From Acidobacteriota bacterium (GTDB taxonomy: Bacteria > Acidobacteriota > Terriglobia > Terriglobales > Acidobacteriaceae): a stretch of 64,000 nucleotides of DNA. The position numbers and the translations under genes are program-made. Positions 58,235-64,000 of the stretch are shown here, piece by piece. Below the pieces are notes generated by a model. That model worked only from the letters and a program-made list of their open reading frames with translations, did no database searches and had not been told where the DNA came from. The stretch spans positions 1-64,000 of the forward strand of contig JACPYL010000015.1 in assembly GCA_016196065.1 (NCBI GenBank), in the 5' to 3' direction. Each line of letters begins with the position of its first letter. Position 1 is the stretch's first letter.

Positions 58235-59842
58235 TTGCCTCATCCGAAACCTCTCGTTCTTATCATCCTCGATGGCTGGGGATACCGCGCTGAAACCAAG
58301 GCCAATGCGATCGCGCTTGCGCGCAAGCCGGTTTACGACCGGATGCTGCGTGAGTATCCGAACACGCTCATTCACACCAGTGGTCCGTTTGTCGGTCTGC
58401 CCGAAGGACAGATGGGCAATAGCGAAGTCGGGCATCTCAATATTGGCGCTGGGCGCATCGTGCACATGGATATCACGCGCATCGAGGTGATGATCCAGAA
58501 TGGCGACTTCTTCTCGCATCCGGTGCTGCTCGACGCGATGAAGCATGCGCGCACGGGCGGCCGAAAGCTGCACTTGTTCGGACTCCTATCCGACGGTGGC
58601 GTCCATTCCCAGCAGACGCACCTCTACGCGCTCCTCAAGATGGCGAAACAGAATGGAGTGGATCGCGTCTTCGTGCATGCCTTTATGGACGGACGCGATA
58701 CTCTGCCGACGAATGGCGCGGGCTATATCCAGCAATTGCAGCAGAAGATGCGCGAGTACAACTCCGGCAAGATTGCCACCGTGAATGGACGCTACTACGC
58801 GATGGACCGCGACCGGCGCTGGGAGCGCATTGCGAAGGCTTATAACGCGATGGTTTTCGGTCAGGGCGAGGGCGGCACCTACGTCGATCCTGTGCAGGGC
58901 GTGAAAGACTTCTACGGGAAAGGTGTGACGGACGAATTCATCGTGCCGTTCGTGTGCGTGGACAATCGCGGCGAGCCCCTGGCGAAGATCGCCGACGATG
59001 ACGCCTGCATCTGTTTCAACTACCGCGCCGACCGCGTTCGCGAAATTACCCGCGCCCTTTGCCGCACCAGTGGATTGAATTCGCAGGCGGGCGGTGATCT
59101 GCCCGGCGCGGCTGATCTCAATACTGAACTTCCTGCCGAGCGTGGGCCAAAGAATCTGAAATACGTCTGCATGACGCAGTACGACCAGCACTTCAGCCTG
59201 CCGATGGTGATAACCCCCGAGTCGATGGCCAACATCCTGGCCAACGTGATGGGCGGACTCAATATGCGCAACCTGCGCGTCGCCGAGACGGAGAAGTATG
59301 CGCATGTCACATACTTCTTCAACGGTGGCGTGGAGCAACCGTTTCCTGGGGAAGAGCGCATCGTGGTGCCATCTCAAAAAGTGGCGACCTATGACTTGAA
59401 GCCGGAAATGAGCGCGGCAGGAATTGCCGACACTGTGGTGAAAGCCGCCAATGACGGCACGTTTGACGTCATGATCGTGAATTTTGCCAATGCCGATATG
59501 GTCGGTCACTCAGGAAAGATCGAACCGACCGTAAAGGCCGTGGAGACGGTCGATGCCTGCCTCGGCCAAATTGAAAAAGCGGTCCGCGCACGAGGCGGCG
59601 CGATGCTGATCACCGCCGACCATGGCAACGCCGAGATGATGATCGATCCGGCAACCGGCGGTCCGCATACGGCGCACACGACGAATCCCGTGCCGTTTAT
59701 CGTGGCAGCCGCCGATGCATCGCGGTACACCCTGAAACCGAACGGATCATTGCGCGATATTTCGCCGACAATCCTTGGGATGCTCGGCGTCGACGAGCCG
59801 AAAGAGATGACTGGAGCCGACTTGCGTGTCCTACGAAAATAA
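58235..59842 (+). CDS. gpmI: 2,3-bisphosphoglycerate-independent phosphoglycerate mutase
   Basis: A 535-residue alkaline-phosphatase-fold enzyme interconverting 3- and 2-phosphoglycerate. The metal Asp13 is in LIILDGWG, the phospho-serine 63 in [14 protein letters not shown], and the second metal cluster in NADMVGHSG and [10 protein letters not shown]. The start is TTG 58235, preceded by GGAGCTG; ATG alternatives lie beyond the metal motif. It stands 165 bases after the DUF2059 gene, with no clear feature in that gap. Confidence 0.96.
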   Translation: MPHPKPLVLIILDGWGYRAETKANAIALARKPVYDRMLREYPNTLIHTSGPFVGLPEGQMGNSEVGHLNIGAGRIVHMDITRIEVMIQNGDFFSHPVLLDAMKHARTGGRKLHLFGLLSDGGVHSQQTHLYALLKMAKQNGVDRVFVHAFMDGRDTLPTNGAGYIQQLQQKMREYNSGKIATVNGRYYAMDRDRRWERIAKAYNAMVFGQGEGGTYVDPVQGVKDFYGKGVTDEFIVPFVCVDNRGEPLAKIADDDACICFNYRADRVREITRALCRTSGLNSQAGGDLPGAADLNTELPAERGPKNLKYVCMTQYDQHFSLPMVITPESMANILANVMGGLNMRNLRVAETEKYAHVTYFFNGGVEQPFPGEERIVVPSQKVATYDLKPEMSAAGIADTVVKAANDGTFDVMIVNFANADMVGHSGKIEPTVKAVETVDACLGQIEKAVRARGGAMLITADHGNAEMMIDPATGGPHTAHTTNPVPFIVAAADASRYTLKPNGSLRDISPTILGMLGVDEPKEMTGADLRVLRK

Positions 59843-59974
59843 TGGACCGCCGAGACGCAGAGTGCGCCGAGGCAGGACGGCGTTGAAAAAATTGCCATCC
59901 TGAGCGAAGCGAAGGACCTGCTGTTTGTAGCTCCACAACTCTTTGGCGTCTCTGCCTGGTAAGCTGTTGTGCGC

Positions 59975-60958
59975 ATGAAGCTGCTGATCTTCGTCCATCA
60001 TCCATTTAACCTGTGGAATGCTCCTGGCTGGTTCGCGGAGAGACTGCGAACTGACTTTCCTTCGCTTGATATTGTCCACCTTTCCGACTACAAGCGCGTG
60101 GATGCCGAGATCGTGGACGCCGAGATTACCGTCACATGGTCTGTCCGGCCGGAGCAGATCAAGTCCGCGAAGAAGCTGCGCTGGATTCACTCTCCCGCTG
60201 CAGCGGTTCATCAACTTATCTTCCCGGAGTTGGTGGAGAGTGACATCGTCCTCACCAATGCACGGGAGGTGCACGGGCCAGTCGTTGCGGAGCATGTGAT
60301 CGCGCAAATCTTTGCGTTGGCGAAGAAAATTCCCGACGCAGTGCGACTGCAGGCAAAGGGTGAGTGGGGTCAGCAACGCATGTGGGAGGAACTTCCACGC
60401 GTACGCGAAGTTGCGGGCGCGACCGTTGGATTGGTGGGCTTGGGTAGTATCGGCCGCGCGGTTGCCAAAAGTGCGAAGGCGTTGGGAATGCGCGTGATTG
60501 CCGTGCGGGAACATCCCGAGAAGGGAAGCGAGGGCGCGGATGCGGTCTTCGGACCGGACCAAATTGATGAGATTTTCCGTCAGGGAGACTACGTCGTGCT
60601 GGCGGCCCCGGTGACTGGTCAAACGAAGAGCCTGGCAAACGCAGAACGCCTCGCGTTGATGAAGACTGACGCGTGCCTGATCAATGTTGCTCGCGGTCAG
60701 TTGATTGACGAATCTGCACTCGCCTCGGCGTTGAGTGAGAAGAGAATCGGGGGCGCGGCCTTGGATGTTTTTCCAAAAGAGCCATTGACGGCCGACTCGC
60801 CTCTTTGGGATATCCCAACCCTCCTGATCACACCGCACACGGCAGCGCTAACCGACAAGCTGTGGGAGAGGCACTATGCGTTGTTCGCGGAAAACCTGAG
60901 GCGCTATGTCGGTGGCAAGGAATTGCGTGGGGTAGTAGATAAGAAGCGCGGTTACTAA
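59975..60958 (+). CDS. D-2-hydroxyacid dehydrogenase, NAD-dependent
   Basis: A 327-residue dehydrogenase of the D-isomer-specific family. It has the nucleotide loop GLVGLGSIGRAVA, the substrate Arg in INVARGQLIDE and the catalytic His in ITPHTAALT; the acidic partner precedes it (DVFPKEPL). The family reduces 2-oxoacids such as glyoxylate or hydroxypyruvate; the particular substrate is not evident. ATG 59975 is chosen over GTG 59969. A 132-base gap separates it from gpmI. Confidence 0.9.
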   Translation: MKLLIFVHHPFNLWNAPGWFAERLRTDFPSLDIVHLSDYKRVDAEIVDAEITVTWSVRPEQIKSAKKLRWIHSPAAAVHQLIFPELVESDIVLTNAREVHGPVVAEHVIAQIFALAKKIPDAVRLQAKGEWGQQRMWEELPRVREVAGATVGLVGLGSIGRAVAKSAKALGMRVIAVREHPEKGSEGADAVFGPDQIDEIFRQGDYVVLAAPVTGQTKSLANAERLALMKTDACLINVARGQLIDESALASALSEKRIGGAALDVFPKEPLTADSPLWDIPTLLITPHTAALTDKLWERHYALFAENLRRYVGGKELRGVVDKKRGY

Positions 60959-60994
60959 TGTAGCGATAGTTGCACGACACCCGGCGGATCTGCC

Positions 60995-63127
60995 CTAGCG
61001 CGTATCGATCCCGAATCCCAAAATAGCCGTTACCTCGACGGGCTCATTTCCCCGAAATGCGGGACGAAATTTCCAGTTCGGTAGCGTTGCCAGAATCTTC
61101 GAAGTTGTTTCCGCCGCACCCGGTTCGAGTACTTTCATATCCTTCAGAACACCGGAACGGTCGAGGACACACGCAATCACGACGCGCGTCGGTCGCAGGC
61201 CGGCAGGGAGATCCTTGCGGATGGGTTCTGGTTCGGTGAGAGGAACTCCTGCGGGATGCGATCCAGAGCTTGCGTCGGCATATTGCATGACCGCCATGCC
61301 GAGAGAGGTCTCGATATAGATCGAATAGTTGTCACCTTTCAGCAAGCCGTAGTAGTTAAACACGCCACCGGATCGTGACGTGGCCTGGATCGTATATCCC
61401 GAGCGCTTGTGATCGTTGGCCGACGACCGTCCCGGCCCAGAGCCAGCAGTTCCACCGGCGGGTCCGAAGCTGGGAAGAGTGATGCTGTTGCCGCCTTGCA
61501 CGGACACGCCGGGCATCGCAGGTGCACCGTTGGTACCTTGTCCCGTGCCGCCGGTGCCTGGATAAGGGGAAATTCCCGAGCGCGCGTTGGGGTCGGAACC
61601 TGGGCCCGTCCCCTCTTTGCCGGCGCCAGAGTTCTCTCCTTGCAGGCCGCTTCCGGGCCCTGTGCCTTTTCCGAGGCCCGCTCCTCCGCCATTGCCACCG
61701 AGCCCTGTCTTTGCCGCGCCGCTTGGAGACATTGCGATCGCGCCGCTACTGGCATTCGGCAGTCCGACTTTGGATCCCGGTTGGTTGGACACCACAACAC
61801 CTGAGCCTGCCGCACTGCCGTTAGCTCCGGGTGGAGTTACAGCTGTGCCAGGATCGAGGGGACTGCCGGTACCTGCTCCTTTGTTGCCGCGTCCACTTCC
61901 GGAAAGGGCATTGCCTCCTCCCAGGCTGGGTGGAGGCGGCACGACTTCGGTTGATCCGAGTAAGGATCCTCCGGAACGGCTGCCAGCCGTGCCTTTCAAG
62001 CCTCCGCCATCAGGGCTCACAGGAGGTGGGACAACTTGTGTCGTGATGCTGCCCGCTCCGGTACGCGACAGCGATCCTCCACCTGACATGCTGGGTGGTG
62101 GAGGCACCGGAGAGGGATGCACGTCTCCCGTCAATGAACCGCCCCAACTATTGAAATCACGACTGACCTGCGATGGCGGTGGAGCGACCACCACCGGTGC
62201 CGGGAGCGCAAGTTTTGGAGTGTCGGAACGGTCGCGCTGGGGCGATGCGACGGGCGGTGCAATCACGTTGGCGGTTTGCGTCAGAGACGAACGCGAGCTC
62301 GCCAGATCACGCTGCGCGTCGTTGGTGTTGGGTGTGGGCGCGATGACCGAGGGCGTGATCGACGTTGCTCCGCGCATTCGGTCGCGCTTTACGTCCGGCG
62401 CAGGAGCGATCACCGGTGCGTTCACCGTGGGTAAGGAGCGCGTGTTCGTGTGCGAAACTTCCGGCGCGGGCGCGATTACGTTAGCCATCAGGCTGTCCGG
62501 CTTGCGCGTCAAAGTGGAGTTTAGTTCCGGCGTGGGAGGCACCACACTCGGTGTCGGCAACGCCGGTGCGGCGAACGACGAGCGCAGGCCTTCGGTCGGA
62601 GGTGGTCCTGGTACGGGCTTGATCGCGAGCAGGTTGGCCACAGATGCGTCCGAGCGCGGCAGGTTCAGCTTCGGAGCATCGACCACTTTTTCAGTGGGTG
62701 TGCTGCCACGAGCGACCCGGATGGTTTGCGTGCGATGGTGAGATTCCCGGCCTCCCGCGCGTCCTGATTTGCCGGCTTGCGCCCCGCCGGCGTCTTCGGT
62801 CTTGGGAAGTTCGTCGCCCGTGTAATAGATGATGTCCCATTTTTGAACGGGTGGAGGCGTGTAGGGCTGCAGACTTGCAATTCGGGCGGGAATTACGATC
62901 AATAGAAATACCAGCAATACTTCGAGCGACCACGTGAGCAGCATCCCTCGGTACGGAAACATGCCGATGGGAGCTTCTCCGGCAAGGTGCTTGGGGGACT
63001 TGCTGAGAGCGGGACCGAGAGCAGTCTTGAATTCCTGCCAGGGCGAGGACCATTCCACCAGCAATTTGGGCGGTTCAGGCCATGGCTGCTGGTCAACATT
63101 CTGCGGGATGGTTTCGACTGTACTCAT
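60995..63127 (-). CDS. TonB-like energy transducer with long Pro/Gly-rich linker
   Basis: A 710-residue protein. A cytoplasmic head precedes one membrane helix (MLLTWSLEVLLVFLLIVIPA). A very long periplasmic stretch (~110-610) follows, rich in Pro, Gly and Ser, with repeated VIAPAP-like units (ANVIAPAPEVS; APVIAPAPDVK; PSVIAPTPNTN) and later PPPPS-GGG blocks. The C-terminal ~90 residues resemble a TonB domain (RPTRVVIACVLDRSGVLKDM; GNEPVEVTAILGFGIDTR). ATG 63127 overlaps the stop of the DUF192 gene as ATGA. It may energise receptors such as that at 35238, but this is inference. Confidence 0.72.
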   Translation of the reverse strand: MSTVETIPQNVDQQPWPEPPKLLVEWSSPWQEFKTALGPALSKSPKHLAGEAPIGMFPYRGMLLTWSLEVLLVFLLIVIPARIASLQPYTPPPVQKWDIIYYTGDELPKTEDAGGAQAGKSGRAGGRESHHRTQTIRVARGSTPTEKVVDAPKLNLPRSDASVANLLAIKPVPGPPPTEGLRSSFAAPALPTPSVVPPTPELNSTLTRKPDSLMANVIAPAPEVSHTNTRSLPTVNAPVIAPAPDVKRDRMRGATSITPSVIAPTPNTNDAQRDLASSRSSLTQTANVIAPPVASPQRDRSDTPKLALPAPVVVAPPPSQVSRDFNSWGGSLTGDVHPSPVPPPPSMSGGGSLSRTGAGSITTQVVPPPVSPDGGGLKGTAGSRSGGSLLGSTEVVPPPPSLGGGNALSGSGRGNKGAGTGSPLDPGTAVTPPGANGSAAGSGVVVSNQPGSKVGLPNASSGAIAMSPSGAAKTGLGGNGGGAGLGKGTGPGSGLQGENSGAGKEGTGPGSDPNARSGISPYPGTGGTGQGTNGAPAMPGVSVQGGNSITLPSFGPAGGTAGSGPGRSSANDHKRSGYTIQATSRSGGVFNYYGLLKGDNYSIYIETSLGMAVMQYADASSGSHPAGVPLTEPEPIRKDLPAGLRPTRVVIACVLDRSGVLKDMKVLEPGAAETTSKILATLPNWKFRPAFRGNEPVEVTAILGFGIDTR

Positions 63128-63522
63128 GCAGCTTCGGTATCGAGCGGACGCTCCATCAGGATATCGACTTGGTCGCCCAAAAGGGTGCCAGAATTGCGAA
63201 TTGTGCCAGTCGGAAGTTCCAGCACTGACGCCGCCAGGACGCGAATTGCCGCCATCCGCCATGGCTTGAGCGACTCTTCCATGTGGATGACGATCCTTTC
63301 GTGGTCCAGATAGAGCACATCAATGGGGAAGCGCATGGCAAATGTGTGGACGCCATGGCACGGCGTAATCCACAAGCCCTGGCCGGGGCGGAAACGTGAG
63401 GCGTCAGTTGCCATCAGGCCGCGAAAACGGGTCCAGTGGGTTCGCGCGACCAGTAATTCGGTCGCGAGATAAGTACTGCGTGTACGGTTGAAAGCGTATC
63501 CCGAAGGCCCGTGGGCGGGCAT
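63124..63522 (-). CDS. DUF192-family protein
   Basis: A 132-residue protein of the DUF192 family: RFRGLMATDA, a CHGVHTFAMRFPIDVLYLDH core and the turn LELPTGTIRNSGTLLGDQV. The family is cytoplasmic or exported and of unknown role; no signal peptide is seen here. ATG 63522 follows AGGAG. The gene lies between the tadC-like gene and the tonB-like gene, with four-base overlap to the latter. Confidence 0.85.
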   Translation of the reverse strand: MPAHGPSGYAFNRTRSTYLATELLVARTHWTRFRGLMATDASRFRPGQGLWITPCHGVHTFAMRFPIDVLYLDHERIVIHMEESLKPWRMAAIRVLAASVLELPTGTIRNSGTLLGDQVDILMERPLDTEAA

Positions 63523-63551
63523 GACCACTCCTCAACTTCGAACCGGATTCA

Positions 63552-64000
63552 CTACTTCCCGCCGGAAATGGGACCGAGTAAGTGTATCAACTGAATAACA
63601 GCCGGCCCCACGGTGACGAAAATCAGGGAGGGCAGCACAAACAGGACCAGGGGAATGATCATTTTAACAGTGGTCTTGGCAGCCTGTTCTTCGGCTCGCT
63701 GACGGCGCTCGGTCCGCAGCGAATCGGAATGGACCCGCAGCGCCTGGGCGACGCTGGTTCCGAATCGATCCGTCTGAATCAAGGTACCCACCAAACCGCG
63801 GACATCGTCCACTCCCGTGCGAGCGGCGAGGTTTCTGAGCGCTTCGGCACGTGGCTTACCAGCACGGGTCTCTAGGTTGAAGAGATGAAATTCGGAGCTG
63901 AGTTCGGGGTGCGCGTGCTGCAGGTCATCGCCAACGCGCAACATGGCCTGGTCGAGGGCGAGTCCAGCCTCCACGCAGATCACGGTCAAGTCGAGCGCAT
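63552..64000 (-). CDS. TadC-like type II/IV secretion inner-membrane protein, 5' partial
   Basis: The frame continues past base 64000, so the gene is cut; the TTG at 63989 is internal. The visible part is the T2SS-F domain of a TadC-type protein (TVICVEAGLALDQAMLRVGD; ETRAGKPRAEALRNLAARTG), a coiled segment and one or two C-terminal helices (MIIPLVLFVLPSLIFVTVG). TadC works in the assembly of Flp/Tad pili. The rest of the tad cluster should lie beyond the window. Confidence 0.88.
   Translation of the reverse strand, partial: ALDLTVICVEAGLALDQAMLRVGDDLQHAHPELSSEFHLFNLETRAGKPRAEALRNLAARTGVDDVRGLVGTLIQTDRFGTSVAQALRVHSDSLRTERRQRAEEQAAKTTVKMIIPLVLFVLPSLIFVTVGPAVIQLIHLLGPISGGK

Noticed and set aside
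61587-62741. Pro/Gly-rich frame of 384 residues on the plus strand
   Set aside because: It is the antisense of the repetitive Pro/Gly linker of the TonB-like protein, which creates stop-free frames on both strands.

Overview
The window (64 kb, G+C-rich, densely coded) looks like a chromosomal segment of a soil Acidobacteriota (Terriglobia-like) bacterium. The inference rests on gene content: a very large Oar-type TonB-dependent receptor with an N-terminal carboxypeptidase-regulatory-like domain, a single-chain LptF-LptG fusion (diderm envelope), a Pro/Gly-rich TonB protein, BshA (bacillithiol), many secreted FG-GAP, glycosidase-like and beta-propeller proteins, and Tad-type secretion. No rRNA, CRISPR array, transposase or phage gene was seen. 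Both ends cut genes: an alanyl-tRNA-editing protein at base 1 and a TadC-like protein at base 64000.

Layout. 1-7.4 kb: AlaX-like editing protein, orphan LytS-type kinase, bshA, then katG divergent from a true OxyR (Cys199/Cys208 kept). 7.5-17.3 kb: a secreted six-hairpin-like protein, tRNA-Leu(UAA), a metallophosphoesterase, and a minus-strand run gdhA > ATP-grasp protein 1 > ATP-grasp protein 2. The last two are unusual relatives of PEP synthase/PPDK; they share a C-terminal domain in place of the phosphohistidine and PEP domains, and the second adds an N-terminal sensor-like region and a C-terminal nucleotidyltransferase. 17.5-26.8 kb: PrxQ, hemH, an ECF42-type sigma factor with two DGPF/YCII genes that carry matching TGTCGA-N17-CGWC promoters, a second ECF sigma/anti-sigma pair, and a lipid operon (HpnK-like, thpR, plsY, gpsA).

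26.9-32.3 kb: next to tRNA-Val(UAC) lies an accessory stretch of mostly small, unrelated secreted or membrane genes. Each intergenic gap holds at least one degenerate ~30-40 bp, often palindromic, repeat with related cores (GCCTGTTTAC, ATCGCC, GTTGGTGTAA). This looks like a cassette-like array or a repeat-controlled gene set.

32.3-46.8 kb: a NarL-type two-component pair whose kinase has an OB-fold-like extracytoplasmic part, the Oar-type receptor divergent from a Tat-exported GH30 enzyme, an ABC exporter, and Spy/CpxP divergent from CpxRA-like genes. 47-64 kb: lptFG, a secreted M28 peptidase, glycogen metabolism (glgB, GH57), lower glycolysis (eno, gpmI), a D-2-hydroxyacid dehydrogenase, and the block tadC > DUF192 > tonB-like gene.

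The strongest candidates for something undescribed are the gdhA-linked ATP-grasp/nucleotidyltransferase pair and the repeat-punctuated small-gene array beside tRNA-Val. All assignments come from reading the sequence; no database search was run.
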